Assembly: GCA_024404675.1 (NCBI GenBank)
Contig: JAKSPO010000002.1
Coordinates: 62,001 to 126,000, forward strand
Source: Lachnospiraceae bacterium
Lineage (GTDB): Bacteria; Bacillota; Clostridia; Lachnospirales; Lachnospiraceae
Reading direction: 5' to 3'
Length of the DNA stretch: 64,000 bases
Shown: piece after piece, positions 1 to 8,977 of the stretch
How the letters are laid out: each line of letters begins with the position of its first letter
Numbering within the stretch: position 1 is the first letter of the stretch
Position numbers and translations under genes: made by a program
The notes under the pieces: generated by a model
Databases searched by the model: none
The model's input: the letters and a program-made list of their open reading frames with translations, nothing else
What the model was told of the DNA's origin: nothing

Positions 1-587
1 ATCATCTGTTCCGTCTGTCGGCAACGCTTGACTATTACAAGTCCTGGGATTTTACGGGCAACACAAAGGCGAACGGAATCACTCTTCTCGGACAGAATTC
101 CGTAGAGAAGCCTGTCGATGACGAAACCGTGACGGTTGAGCTTTGGAACAAGACCGGTATGAAGGGCTGGAAGGTTATGCTTGAAGCTTCGAACGGAGAG
201 GTGAAGGCGGTCCTTCGTTCTCCTGAAGGGATTCTTTCCGAGTTTCCGCGTGTGGTTTATGTGAAGGACAGCGAAAGGGTCCGTGATGAGGTGGTAACCA
301 GACCGGAGGAGGGTCATCTTCTTGTCAGCGGGGAAGCGGTTCTTCTCATAGAGGAAAATGGCCTTTTGTCCGTTGTTGTATGTGAAGAGAGTCTGATTGA
401 TTCGGCACTTTTCCGTCTGTATCTGTTCGACGGAAGGGACCAGACCTCCTTTACAAAGGCATACACAGCAGAGATTCCCGAGAGCTATTCCGGGGAGAAA
501 TCCTCTGTGCAGAGACGAATCGGCACGGCTATGACGAGAGATTTCATCAACAACGGTATCTCAATCTGGAAGGTTAATTTTGACTAG
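1..587 (+). CDS. C-terminal part of an unknown protein in a polysaccharide cluster (partial at window start)
   Basis: The frame is open from base 3 to the stop at 587, so the gene starts outside the window; the GTG at 129 is internal, because codons upstream read on as protein (…LDYYKSWDF…). The visible ~194 residues look like a beta-rich soluble domain with no membrane segment. I do not recognise the family. It lies 8 bases before a GT2 glycosyltransferase and is co-directional with a glycan cluster, so it may be the soluble tail of a polysaccharide-assembly or membrane glycosyltransferase protein. That role is inference from position only. Confidence 0.6.
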   Translation, partial: HLFRLSATLDYYKSWDFTGNTKANGITLLGQNSVEKPVDDETVTVELWNKTGMKGWKVMLEASNGEVKAVLRSPEGILSEFPRVVYVKDSERVRDEVVTRPEEGHLLVSGEAVLLIEENGLLSVVVCEESLIDSALFRLYLFDGRDQTSFTKAYTAEIPESYSGEKSSVQRRIGTAMTRDFINNGISIWKVNFD

Positions 588-595
588 GGGGAGCT

Positions 596-1282
596 ATGCG
601 TAGCAGGCTTTTACTGATTATTCCCGCCTATAATGAGGCGGACAATATTGAACGTGTCGTGGAGAGTCTTCGCACAGAGTATCCGCAATACGATTATGTC
701 GTCGTGAATGACGGTTCGAAAGATAGAACGGCAGAAATCTGTCGCGAAAGGGGTTATCGACTGATAAGCCTTCCGGTCAACCTTGGTCTTGCCGGAGCCT
801 TTCAGACCGGCATGAAATACGCCGCAAAATACGGCTATGAATACGCGATGCAGTATGACGGTGACGGACAGCATGACCCGAAATATATTGCGGCGATGCT
901 TGATCTTGCTGTTAAAGAGCAATGCGATATTGTGATCGGATCCCGATTTGTGACGGAGCGAAAGCCGTGGAGTGCCCGAATGCTTGGCAGCAGAGTGATT
1001 GCCACTTGTATCGCCGTAACGACCGGGCGTCGGATCAAAGATCCGACTTCGGGAATGAGACTCTTCAACCGGCGTATGATCGAACTGTTAGCGAACCAGG
1101 TTAACTATGGTCCCGAACCGGACACGGTTGCATATCTGCTTCGAAAAGGAGCCGTGGTAAAGGAAAGTCAGGCCTTTATGCGCGAGCGCGTGGCAGGAGA
1201 AAGCTACCTTCGTTTCGGAACCTCGATCAAATATATGATCCGTATGTGTGCATCGATTTTGATTGTCCAGTGGTTTAGATAG
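596..1282 (+). CDS. Family 2 glycosyltransferase (dolichyl-phosphate-mannose-synthase-like)
   Basis: 228 residues. The N-terminal GT-A fold is clear: IPAYNEADN (residues 9-17), VVNDGSKDRT (36-45) and the metal-binding DGDGQ at 88-92, followed by GSRF. Such enzymes transfer a sugar from a nucleotide sugar to a polyprenyl phosphate or a growing glycan on the cytoplasmic face of the membrane. A weakly hydrophobic segment ends the protein but there are no long C-terminal membrane helices. GT2 proteins of this kind are often paired with a small DUF2304 membrane protein, and one follows. The ATG at 596 has a GGGGG-type ribosome site just upstream. The sugar donor cannot be told from sequence. Confidence 0.88.
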   Translation: MRSRLLLIIPAYNEADNIERVVESLRTEYPQYDYVVVNDGSKDRTAEICRERGYRLISLPVNLGLAGAFQTGMKYAAKYGYEYAMQYDGDGQHDPKYIAAMLDLAVKEQCDIVIGSRFVTERKPWSARMLGSRVIATCIAVTTGRRIKDPTSGMRLFNRRMIELLANQVNYGPEPDTVAYLLRKGAVVKESQAFMRERVAGESYLRFGTSIKYMIRMCASILIVQWFR

Positions 1283-1296
1283 CTCGACGCATTTGA

Positions 1297-1317
1297 AATC
1301 GCAACGAAGTTGCGATT
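1297..1317 (+). other. Intra-operon hairpin
   Basis: A perfect 9-bp stem, AATCGCAAC and GTTGCGATT around a GAA loop, sits between the GT2 and DUF2304 genes. No U tract follows, so it looks like an mRNA processing or stability element rather than a terminator. Confidence 0.55.
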
Positions 1318-1343
1318 CGTTGAATAATAGAGGAGGTATTGAA

Positions 1344-1676
1344 ATGTCACCTGTTCTTCGTGTTATGCTGATTGTTGCCTCGGTTGCAACCGGCTTTTAC
1401 ATCCGCAGAAAGCTTAGAAAATCTCAGATGCAGATTGCGGATGTACTGTTTTGGATTTTATTTGCCGTTGTTTTGATCTTCATGAGCGTATTTCCGGAGG
1501 CGGTGTCCTGGTTTACGGAGCTTTTAGGGGTTGTATCTCCGGTTAATTTCGTATTCCTCGTTGTGATCTTCCTTCTGATCGTGCGCTGCTTCTCTCTTTC
1601 GGTGAAGGTTTCCAGCTTGGAGGCGAAGTTAGACAAGCTTGTGGAAGAGTTTGCTGTGAGTAAGACGGAGGAGTAA
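1344..1676 (+). CDS. DUF2304 family small membrane protein
   Basis: 110 residues. The start is the ATG at 1344, 6 bases after an AGGAGGT site; the in-frame GTG upstream at 1263 lies inside the previous gene. The protein has an N-terminal membrane helix (PVLRVMLIVAS), two more hydrophobic segments, and a C-terminal coiled-coil-like stretch (KVSSLEAKLDKLVEEF). This layout is typical of DUF2304 proteins, which commonly accompany polyprenyl-phosphate GT2 enzymes and may anchor them. It lies 5 bases before the next glycosyltransferase. Family assignment is by pattern, and the function is not known. Confidence 0.75.
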   Translation: MSPVLRVMLIVASVATGFYIRRKLRKSQMQIADVLFWILFAVVLIFMSVFPEAVSWFTELLGVVSPVNFVFLVVIFLLIVRCFSLSVKVSSLEAKLDKLVEEFAVSKTEE

Positions 1677-1681
1677 GGACG

Positions 1682-2818
1682 ATGAAAATCTGTCTGATCT
1701 GCCCGCACTTTCTGCCCCATATCGGTGGCGGAGAGCAGCTGGTATATGACATTGCGAAAAATCTGATTGCCGAGGGGCACGAGGTGCGCGTGGTATCAAG
1801 CGGTTCCGGCGGTGTTGTGGGACATGTCCCGTACGAGGGAATTGATGCCTATTACTACGGCTGGCGGATTCTGTTCGGTCACCCGGTGGTGCGCGGGCGC
1901 GACCTGAAGGAGCATATTCGCTGGGCAGATATTGTGCATACTGCGGTATTCACGCCGGCCATTCCTTCATTGCGGCTTGCCCGCCGATACGGAAAGCCCT
2001 GCATGGTCACCGTTCATGAGGTTATCGGAGACAAATGGTACTGGTTTGTGAAGCCGAAATGGAAGGCATTTGCCTTTAAATGGTTTGAACATCATGTGTG
2101 CAAGCCGAGATATGATGCGGTGCACGTGGTTTCGGACTCAACGAAGAAGGACTTTGAAAAATATATCGGAAAGCGCGAGGGACTTGTGCGTGTTTACAAC
2201 AGCTCGCATATGCCGCCTGCGGAAAGCTATCTGTCGGAGCAGATTGATTTCCGAAGCTATTTTGGTCTTTCGGACGGGGAGAAGGGCTTTTTGTATTTCG
2301 GCCGTCCGGCGGTCAATAAGGGCGTGTTCGTATTGGAGGAGGCAATCGCCGAGCTAAAAAGGCGCGGTCAGCTTACGAAGGATGTGAAATTCTGTTTCGT
2401 TCTTTCCGCACAGCCGGCAGATTCGCGCACGCAGCTTCTTTCACGGATGGAAAGAGACGGCATCACCGATTCGGTGATTATCAGAGATTCCCTCCCGAGA
2501 TTGCAGCTTTTCAAGGTGATTTCCGGGGCGGATTATGTTGTTGTTCCGTCGATTACGGAAGGCTTTGGCTTCTGTGCGGTAGAGACCTGTTCCATCGGAC
2601 GCCCGATTATATACAGTAACGGCGGCTCACTTCCGGAGGTTGTGTTTGGCAAGACGCTTTCCTTCGAGAATCGGAAGGCGGAATCGCTTGCTGACAGACT
2701 TTATGAGGTGATGGAAAGCGGCGACGCGGCATTTGTCGAAATCCCCGAAAAAAGCTTTGAGGAGAAGGCAATGACCGCACAGATTATGGAGATGTATAAA
2801 AAGCTGCTGAAGCAATAG
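1682..2818 (+). CDS. Family 4 glycosyltransferase (GT-B)
   Basis: 378 residues. The N-terminal glycine-rich motif (GGGEQLVYDIA, residues 15-25), the inter-domain FLYFGRPAVNKG (203-214) and the donor-binding EGFGFCAVE (293-301) are those of GT4 enzymes, which use nucleotide sugars with retention of configuration. Inference: it adds a sugar to a lipid-linked cell-surface glycan. It is translated 5 bases after DUF2304 and lies upstream of a second GT4. Acceptor and sugar are unknown. Confidence 0.88.
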   Translation: MKICLICPHFLPHIGGGEQLVYDIAKNLIAEGHEVRVVSSGSGGVVGHVPYEGIDAYYYGWRILFGHPVVRGRDLKEHIRWADIVHTAVFTPAIPSLRLARRYGKPCMVTVHEVIGDKWYWFVKPKWKAFAFKWFEHHVCKPRYDAVHVVSDSTKKDFEKYIGKREGLVRVYNSSHMPPAESYLSEQIDFRSYFGLSDGEKGFLYFGRPAVNKGVFVLEEAIAELKRRGQLTKDVKFCFVLSAQPADSRTQLLSRMERDGITDSVIIRDSLPRLQLFKVISGADYVVVPSITEGFGFCAVETCSIGRPIIYSNGGSLPEVVFGKTLSFENRKAESLADRLYEVMESGDAAFVEIPEKSFEEKAMTAQIMEMYKKLLKQ

Positions 2819-2851
2819 CGGAGGCACAGTGTTGGTGGAAGGAGCGCTTTT

Positions 2852-3904
2852 ATGGGAAAATGTGCGATTTGCGGCGATTTTTACGGAAAAACCATTACCG
2901 GAATACAGCGCGTTGCTTATGAAACGGTTGCCGAACTGGATCGTTTGATTGAAAAGGATGCGATTACGCTTGTGGTACCCGAAGATGCGGTTGGCGTTCC
3001 CGAATATCAAAACCTGAAGGTCGTGCGCATTCATCCCGAGAACGGTAGACGCCACCTGTGGATTCAGCTTTGGTACGCAAAATACCTGCGAAAGAATGGC
3101 TGCATCGGCGTTACGATATGCAACGAGGTACCGTTGCGCCGTCCGGGAATCGCGTATTTGCACGACATATATTATAAGCTGTACCCGAAGGATTTCACAA
3201 CCTTGTCGGCGCGAATCTCCCGCTTTGTTGTACTCGCAATGTACCGGGCAATCACCAGACGGGCGAAGCATATTATTACCGTTTCTGAGACGAGTAAGCG
3301 TGAGATTATGGATACCTACCATGTGCAGTCGGAACGAATTACGGTTGTGAACTGTGCCTGGCAGCATGTGCTTCGAATAGAAGAAGACGCAGCTGTTTTC
3401 AGGAAGTATCCGGATGTGCAGGAGGGACAGTACTATTTTACGCTCGGAAGTCTTGCAAAACGAAAAAATGTCGGTTGGATTATAAGCTATGCGGAGAAGC
3501 ATCCGAAGGATATCTTTCTCTTGTCCGGACGAATGGATGATTATTTTGTTGACAGAAGTCTTCCGAAGAATGTGATTCTTCTTGGATATGTATCGGACGG
3601 AGAGATGGTTGCTTTGATGAAGCGATGCAAGGCATTTGTCTTTCCGACCTTATATGAGGGATTCGGAATCCCGCCGCTTGAAGCGATGGCGCTTGGAGCG
3701 CGTGTAATTGTATCCAACCAATCCTGCATGAAGGAGATCTACAGAGATGCGGCCTGCTTTATCGATCCGTTCGATGAACGTGCCGATCTTGACGCAGCGC
3801 TTGAGAATGTGGCGGAATCGGCAGAGGACTTGCTTTCCCTGTATAGCTGGCAGAAATCCGCAGAGAAGCTGAGGGACATTATTGATGAATACGGTTTCGA
3901 CTAA
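2852..3904 (+). CDS. Family 4 glycosyltransferase
   Basis: 350 residues. The motif FTLGSLAKRKN opens the second Rossmann domain, and EGFGIPPLEAMALG near residue 270 is the GT4 E-x7-E donor site. The N-terminus carries GKTITGIQRVAYE, resembling mannosyl- or rhamnosyltransferases of capsule clusters. The ATG at 2852 follows AAGGAGCG. The 3' end overlaps the flippase start by 20 bases, which suggests translational coupling. ManC two genes downstream makes mannose a reasonable but unproven donor. Confidence 0.87.
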   Translation: MGKCAICGDFYGKTITGIQRVAYETVAELDRLIEKDAITLVVPEDAVGVPEYQNLKVVRIHPENGRRHLWIQLWYAKYLRKNGCIGVTICNEVPLRRPGIAYLHDIYYKLYPKDFTTLSARISRFVVLAMYRAITRRAKHIITVSETSKREIMDTYHVQSERITVVNCAWQHVLRIEEDAAVFRKYPDVQEGQYYFTLGSLAKRKNVGWIISYAEKHPKDIFLLSGRMDDYFVDRSLPKNVILLGYVSDGEMVALMKRCKAFVFPTLYEGFGIPPLEAMALGARVIVSNQSCMKEIYRDAACFIDPFDERADLDAALENVAESAEDLLSLYSWQKSAEKLRDIIDEYGFD

Positions 3905-5114
3905 GGCAAAATATATCTGGAACCTGATAGGATGCACCTTAAATGCACTGCTCACGGTTGTTCTTATGCTCGTTGTAAATCGCTTTATCGGGGAAGAAGC
4001 GGGCGGATTGTTTTCTTTTGCGTTCGCGAATGCGCAGGTAATGCAGTATATTGCGCTCTTCGAGGTAAGGCCGTTTCAGGTAACGGATATCGATAAGCAT
4101 TACAGCTTTGCTTCGTATTTCACGCTACGCATGTTCAGTACGGCGGCAATGTTAGGTTGCGCAGCGGGGTATGTCCTGCTTTCGGGCTACGATCCGTTTA
4201 AAAAGCAGGTGTTAGGACTACTTTGTCTTTTTAAGGCAATGGATGCATGCGTTGACCTTTTTGCGGCGGCTTACCAGCAAAATGACCGCGTAGACCTTGC
4301 CGGCAAAAATATGGCATTCCGAACGGCGCTTTCGATGGTTGCATTCACGCTTGCCATCGGGATTTCCAAAGACCTTCGCGTCGGAGGGATCGCTATGTGC
4401 CTCGCAATGCTTCTTTCATGGCTGAGCTTTGATTTCAGAGCCTACCATAGGTTTCCGGATATTCGCTGCAGACTCCGGTTCTCGCAGCTTCGCAGTATTG
4501 TGCTTGCCGTGCTTCCGCTTGCCGCAGCCTCCGTGCTACGTGCCTATACGGTCAATGCACCGAAATATGCAATCGACCGTGTTCTCGGAGACGCTTCACA
4601 GAATCGGTACGGCATTCTATTCCTGCCTGCAATGGTGATAAATCTGTTCGGAACATTTCTGTTCTATCCGAAGCTTCACGAGCTGACGGAGGACTGGAAA
4701 TGCGGAAGATACCGGAAGCTTTCCGCATACATCCGAAGACTGATGTGCATTCTTGCGGGAGCGACGGTAGCCGGAATGGCGGCTGCGGTTTTCCTGGGAA
4801 TTCCGATTCTTTCCGCGCTTTACAATACACCACTTGGCGGCGACCGGGGTGTGATGGCTTTACTGATGCTTTTCGGCGGCTTGAATGCGGCTGAAATCTT
4901 CTTATATTACGTTGTGGTTTCCATTCGAAAGCAGGTTCTTCCGGTCATTGTGTACGCTGCTTCGTCGGCGCTTTCGGCAGTGCTTTCCGTCCCGCTTGTT
5001 CGCACGGGAGGACTGATCGGCGCCGGACTTATGCTTGTAATCGTTTTTTCGCTTATTACCGTTACGTACGGAATTTATATTGCTTTATCCATCCAGAAAG
5101 CAAAGGGAGACTGA
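3885..5114 (+). CDS. Polysaccharide flippase-like membrane protein (Wzx/MATE type)
   Basis: About 409 residues and almost wholly hydrophobic, with about twelve predicted membrane segments and short charged loops, as in lipid-linked oligosaccharide flippases. It would move the glycan unit made by the preceding transferases across the membrane. The ATG at 3885 is preceded by an in-frame TTG at 3882, and either could serve. Both lie inside the end of the previous gene. It is followed after 1 base by manC. It is slightly shorter than typical Wzx proteins. Assignment is by topology and context, not by a diagnostic motif. Confidence 0.75.
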   Translation: MNTVSTKAKYIWNLIGCTLNALLTVVLMLVVNRFIGEEAGGLFSFAFANAQVMQYIALFEVRPFQVTDIDKHYSFASYFTLRMFSTAAMLGCAAGYVLLSGYDPFKKQVLGLLCLFKAMDACVDLFAAAYQQNDRVDLAGKNMAFRTALSMVAFTLAIGISKDLRVGGIAMCLAMLLSWLSFDFRAYHRFPDIRCRLRFSQLRSIVLAVLPLAAASVLRAYTVNAPKYAIDRVLGDASQNRYGILFLPAMVINLFGTFLFYPKLHELTEDWKCGRYRKLSAYIRRLMCILAGATVAGMAAAVFLGIPILSALYNTPLGGDRGVMALLMLFGGLNAAEIFLYYVVVSIRKQVLPVIVYAASSALSAVLSVPLVRTGGLIGAGLMLVIVFSLITVTYGIYIALSIQKAKGD

Positions 5115-5115
5115 T

Positions 5116-6456
5116 ATGAATATCATTCTTTTATCCGGGGGCTCCGGAACACGGCTTTGGCCATTATCGAACGAGGTTCGCTCCAAGCAGTTTCTTCGCA
5201 TCTTTCGTAATGAAGACGGCGGCAGAGAATCAATGGTGCAGAGAGTATACCGAATGATCCGTAAGAATCACCCCGCGGTCGGAATCACGATTGCGACATC
5301 CGAGAAGCAGACTGAGGCGATTCGCGCACAGCTTGGAGGAAATGTTTCGGTTTCCATCGAGCCCTGCAGACGGAATACATTTCCGGCAATTGCACTGGCC
5401 TGCGCCTATCTGCATGATAAGCTCGGGGTATCCGAAGAGGATTTTACGGTGGTATGCCCGATTGATTGTCTTGTGGAAGAAAGCTTCTTTCAGGCATTTG
5501 GCCGACTGGAAAAAAGAGCCCTTGAATCCGGTGAGAACCTTGTTCTGATGGGAATGAAGCCGACCTGTCCGAGCGAAAAATACGGCTATATTCTGCCGCG
5601 CATGGATGGGGAATCGGCGAGCGTGGAGGCATTTTCCGAAAAGCCTTGCAAAGAAAAGGCGGAGGCGCTGATAAAAAGAGGGGCGCTTTGGAACGGCGGC
5701 GTGTTCGCCTTCCGTCTCGGCTATGTGCTCGATAGAGCGAAGGAGCTTCTCGGGACAGCTTCCTATGAAAGCTTATTCGATCAGTATGCATCACTTCCGA
5801 AGATTTCCTTTGATTATGCGGTTTCGGAGCATGAGGAAAAGCTTGGTGTGGTTCGCTATGACGGCCTTTGGGAGGATATCGGGACCTGGGATACGCTGAC
5901 CGCTGCGATGAGTGAGCAGACGCTCGGCGATGTTGTTTCGGACCGATGCAGCAATGTATATGCAATCAATGAGCTGGGAATTCCGCTTGTTACATATGCG
6001 GTTTCCGACGTTGTTGTTGCGGCGAGCCCGGACGGAATTCTGGTTTCGGGGCTCTCGGAAAGCGCCGGAATCAAATCATGCGTAGAGGGGCTTGGCAAGC
6101 GTCCGATGTGCGAGGAGAAGGAGTGGGGGCACTACACGGTTCTCGATTATTCGACGAGTGCGGACGGAACAGGCTCTCTTACCAAACAAATTGTGATTGC
6201 AAGCGGACGCCATATCAGTTATCATACACATACAAACAGGTCGGAGCATTGGACTGTTACGGCAGGACAAGGCCGGATTATCATCGAAGGAGTAGCAAAT
6301 GCGGTTCGACCGGGTGACTCTTATTCCGTAAAACCCGGCGTAAAGCATGCGATTTATGCCGAAACGGAGCTGCGGCTTATCGAGGTGCAGCTTGGCGAGG
6401 ATCTCTCCGAGGATGATATCAATCGACTGGATTGGGATTGGAGCACCTATGGCTAA
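5116..6456 (+). CDS. manC: Mannose-1-phosphate guanylyltransferase, type II (with C-terminal cupin)
   Basis: 446 residues from the ATG at 5116. The N-terminal nucleotidyltransferase shows LSGGSGTRLWPLS, the FSEKP lysine motif and WNGGVFAF. The C-terminal cupin (about residues 340-440) contains SYHTHTNRSEHWTV, as in bifunctional ManC/AlgA enzymes that may also isomerise mannose-6-phosphate. It makes GDP-mannose from mannose-1-phosphate and GTP, supplying the glycosyltransferases upstream. The stop overlaps the start of the next gene by 8 bases. Whether the cupin half retains isomerase activity cannot be judged here. Confidence 0.93.
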   Translation: MNIILLSGGSGTRLWPLSNEVRSKQFLRIFRNEDGGRESMVQRVYRMIRKNHPAVGITIATSEKQTEAIRAQLGGNVSVSIEPCRRNTFPAIALACAYLHDKLGVSEEDFTVVCPIDCLVEESFFQAFGRLEKRALESGENLVLMGMKPTCPSEKYGYILPRMDGESASVEAFSEKPCKEKAEALIKRGALWNGGVFAFRLGYVLDRAKELLGTASYESLFDQYASLPKISFDYAVSEHEEKLGVVRYDGLWEDIGTWDTLTAAMSEQTLGDVVSDRCSNVYAINELGIPLVTYAVSDVVVAASPDGILVSGLSESAGIKSCVEGLGKRPMCEEKEWGHYTVLDYSTSADGTGSLTKQIVIASGRHISYHTHTNRSEHWTVTAGQGRIIIEGVANAVRPGDSYSVKPGVKHAIYAETELRLIEVQLGEDLSEDDINRLDWDWSTYG

Positions 6457-7036
6457 GCTGTTTTTGATGATGGGAAAAAGCGCATCCGGAAAGGATACGT
6501 TATATCATGATATTGTCGAGCGCTTCGCCGGAAGCCTTCATACGGTTGTGCCTTATACAACAAGGCCGCAGCGTGTAGGCGAGGAAGAGGGCGTTACATA
6601 TCACTTTGTCTCTGAGGAGGCGATGCGGGATATGGAGGCAGAGGGGCGCATTATCGAGTGCCGCTGCTATCAGACGGTGCATGGACCGTGGTATTATTTT
6701 ACCGCCGACGATGGGCAGATTGATCTGGCGCAGGCGAGCAGCATTCTGATCGTTACACCGGAGGCCTGCGGCAGGCTGCAGGATTATTTTGGTAAGGACA
6801 ATGTCATCCCGCTATACGTCTGGGTAGATGACGGCGTACGCCTGGAGCGTGCGCTTAAGCGCGAGCGCAAGGAGGCAAAGCCCCGCTATGAAGAGCTTTG
6901 CCGACGCTTTCTTGCCGATGCTTCGGATTTCTCCGAGGAAGTGCTTTCGGGACTTGGCATTGCGAAGCGATATGAAAATGAGAACTACGAGCGGGTGCTT
7001 TCAGAGCTCTGCGACAGAATCGCCGCAGACCTGTAG
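6449..7036 (+). CDS. Guanylate kinase-like P-loop kinase (divergent)
   Basis: 195 residues from the ATG at 6449, which overlaps manC; the longer open frame upstream is antisense to nothing useful and lies wholly inside manC. MMGKSASGKDTL is a P-loop, and TTRPQRVGEEEGVTYHFVS matches the GMP-binding motif of guanylate kinases. The usual YGT segment is replaced by WYYFTADDG, so nucleotide specificity may differ. It could convert GMP to GDP and thus feed GDP-mannose synthesis next door, but a canonical gmk elsewhere in the genome would make this a paralogue. Confidence 0.72.
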   Translation: MAKLFLMMGKSASGKDTLYHDIVERFAGSLHTVVPYTTRPQRVGEEEGVTYHFVSEEAMRDMEAEGRIIECRCYQTVHGPWYYFTADDGQIDLAQASSILIVTPEACGRLQDYFGKDNVIPLYVWVDDGVRLERALKRERKEAKPRYEELCRRFLADASDFSEEVLSGLGIAKRYENENYERVLSELCDRIAADL

Positions 7037-7059
7037 GCTAGCGGCTCGGGGAGAGGAAG

Positions 7060-8052
7060 ATGTTTACGTTTCGTGACATAATCGGTCATAAAACAATTAA
7101 AGAGCATTTGCAACAGGGGATTCGTAACAGACAGGTTTCCCACGCCTATATCTTCGAGGGAGACGATGGTGTCGGAAAGCTGATGACGGCGAAGACCTTT
7201 GCGGCTGCGCTTCAGTGCAAAGAAGGCGGCGATGAGCCGTGTGGGCATTGCATTTCCTGTTTACAGATGCTTTCCGGCAACCAGCCGGACGTTGCTTACA
7301 TAACGCATGAGAAGGCGAAAATCGGTGTTGACGATATCCGTGAAGGACTCTGCACACCGATTACCATCAAGCCGTATGCAGGCCCTTATCGCATCTTTAT
7401 TGTTGACGAGGCGGAGAAGATGAACGAGCAGGCACAGAATGCGCTACTAAAAACCTTGGAAGAGCCGCCGGAATATGGTATAATCATATTGCTGACGAAT
7501 AATCGCGATGCATTTTTGCAGACTATCCTGTCACGTGCGGTGACGCTTGCGTTTCTTCCGGTTGCCGATTCCGAGCTGGTTCCGTATCTGATGCGGGAGG
7601 CGCAGATTCCCGATTACCGCGCAAGACTTGCGGCCGCATTTGCCGGCGGAAGCCCCGGCAAAGCACTCGCCTGTGCGGACTCCGAGGAGTTTCAGAAGCG
7701 GCGGGATACCGCAGTCGGGCTGATGCAGAATCTGCCGGATATGAGCGATGAGCGAATGGCGGTCTCGGCGAAAAGCCTTGCGGCGAAGAAGGAGGAGCTT
7801 GAGGATATTCTCGGGCTGATGCAGGTATGGCTCAGAGACCTGCTTTATGCAAAGGCTGCCGGACGAAAGGCTTCGCTCATGTTTTCGCAGGAGAGTGACG
7901 TCCTTATGGCACAGGCAGAACGTATCTCCTATGAAGGTATCGTCGGTTTACAGCAGGAGCTCACGGAGCTACTTGCGAAGAGAAAGGCCAATGTTACGCC
8001 GGAGCCGGCGATTTGGCTGATGTTATTGCATATGAAGGATTGTTTCAGATAG
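7060..8052 (+). CDS. holB: DNA polymerase III subunit delta'
   Basis: 330 residues. This is an AAA+ clamp-loader subunit with a degenerate P-loop (GDDGVGKLM near residues 31-39, lysine not followed by S/T) and a zinc module of spaced cysteines (CKEGG…CGHCISC). The segment EAEKMNEQAQNALLKTLEEPP is the conserved clamp-loader box around residues 115-135. It helps load the sliding clamp. Its place before a PSP1 gene and a TrmN6-like gene is a common Firmicutes order. The ATG at 7060 follows GAGAGGAAG. Confidence 0.93.
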   Translation: MFTFRDIIGHKTIKEHLQQGIRNRQVSHAYIFEGDDGVGKLMTAKTFAAALQCKEGGDEPCGHCISCLQMLSGNQPDVAYITHEKAKIGVDDIREGLCTPITIKPYAGPYRIFIVDEAEKMNEQAQNALLKTLEEPPEYGIIILLTNNRDAFLQTILSRAVTLAFLPVADSELVPYLMREAQIPDYRARLAAAFAGGSPGKALACADSEEFQKRRDTAVGLMQNLPDMSDERMAVSAKSLAAKKEELEDILGLMQVWLRDLLYAKAAGRKASLMFSQESDVLMAQAERISYEGIVGLQQELTELLAKRKANVTPEPAIWLMLLHMKDCFR

Positions 8053-8089
8053 ATTTCAGAAAGGATGCCCGAAGGGGCAGGTAGAAAAT

Positions 8090-8974
8090 ATGACTATTAT
8101 CGGAGTAAGATTCCGCTCAGCCGGAAAGATTTACTATTTTGATCCTGCGGATCTGACGATTGAGGTCGGTGACCACGTTATCGTAGAAACCGCAAGAGGC
8201 GTGGAGTACGGACTTGTTGTGCTCGGCCGAAGAGAGATTAAGGAGTCGGAGGATATGCCTCCGCTTAAGACCGTAATCCGACTCGCAACGGAAGAGGATG
8301 ACGCAATGGTTGCGCAAAATGCAGCGAAGGAGAAGACGGCTCTGGCGCTTTGCGCGGAAAAGGTTGCCAAGCATGGCCTTGATATGAAGCTGATCGGCTG
8401 CGAGTACACCTTTGACAACAGTAAGCTCCTCTTTTATTTTACGGCTGACGGCCGCGTGGATTTCCGTGAGCTTGTTAAGGATCTGGCAACAGTGTTCCAT
8501 ACAAGAATTGAGCTTCGTCAGATTGGTGTAAGGGACGAGACAAAGCTTCGCGGCGGTATCGGCATCTGCGGTCGCGAGCTCTGCTGTCATACCTATCTTT
8601 CCGATTTTATTCCCGTATCCGTGAAGATGGCCAAGGAGCAGAATCTTTCGCTGAATCCGACGAAGATCAGCGGAAACTGCGGCAGACTGATGTGCTGTCT
8701 GAAGCACGAGGAGGATGCATACGAGTATCTGAACAGCAAGCTTCCGAATCTTGGTGATACGGTACGTACGCCGGACGGACTTAGCGGCGAGGTCGAGGAT
8801 CTGAACGTATTGAAGCAAAAGGTTAAGGTGCTTGTTCATGTGAATGGTGCGGACGGAGACGAGAAGGAGATTCGCGAGTATCCCGTTGCCGAGCTGAAAT
8901 TCAAGCCGCGCAAGCAGCGCCGTGAGTCGAAAGAGGATGCAGCGGAGATGAAGGCACTTCGTGCATTGGAGTAA
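8090..8974 (+). CDS. PSP1 domain protein (RicT/YaaT-like)
   Basis: 294 residues with the PSP1 core and its cysteine-rich signature: ICGRELCCHTYL near residue 160 and NCGRLMCCLKHEEDAYEYL near 195. In Bacillus subtilis the homologue RicT joins RicA and RicF in a complex that binds iron-sulfur clusters and directs RNase Y mRNA processing. This is family knowledge, and the partners are not in this window. It sits 37 bases after holB and 3 bases before the methyltransferase, in one operon. The C-terminal tail is lysine/arginine rich. Confidence 0.9.
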   Translation: MTIIGVRFRSAGKIYYFDPADLTIEVGDHVIVETARGVEYGLVVLGRREIKESEDMPPLKTVIRLATEEDDAMVAQNAAKEKTALALCAEKVAKHGLDMKLIGCEYTFDNSKLLFYFTADGRVDFRELVKDLATVFHTRIELRQIGVRDETKLRGGIGICGRELCCHTYLSDFIPVSVKMAKEQNLSLNPTKISGNCGRLMCCLKHEEDAYEYLNSKLPNLGDTVRTPDGLSGEVEDLNVLKQKVKVLVHVNGADGDEKEIREYPVAELKFKPRKQRRESKEDAAEMKALRALE

Positions 8975-8977
8975 TAT

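Noticed and set aside
2627..3502. Minus-strand open frame of 291 codons over two glycosyltransferase genes
   Set aside because: It spans two real genes and the gap between them and matches nothing.
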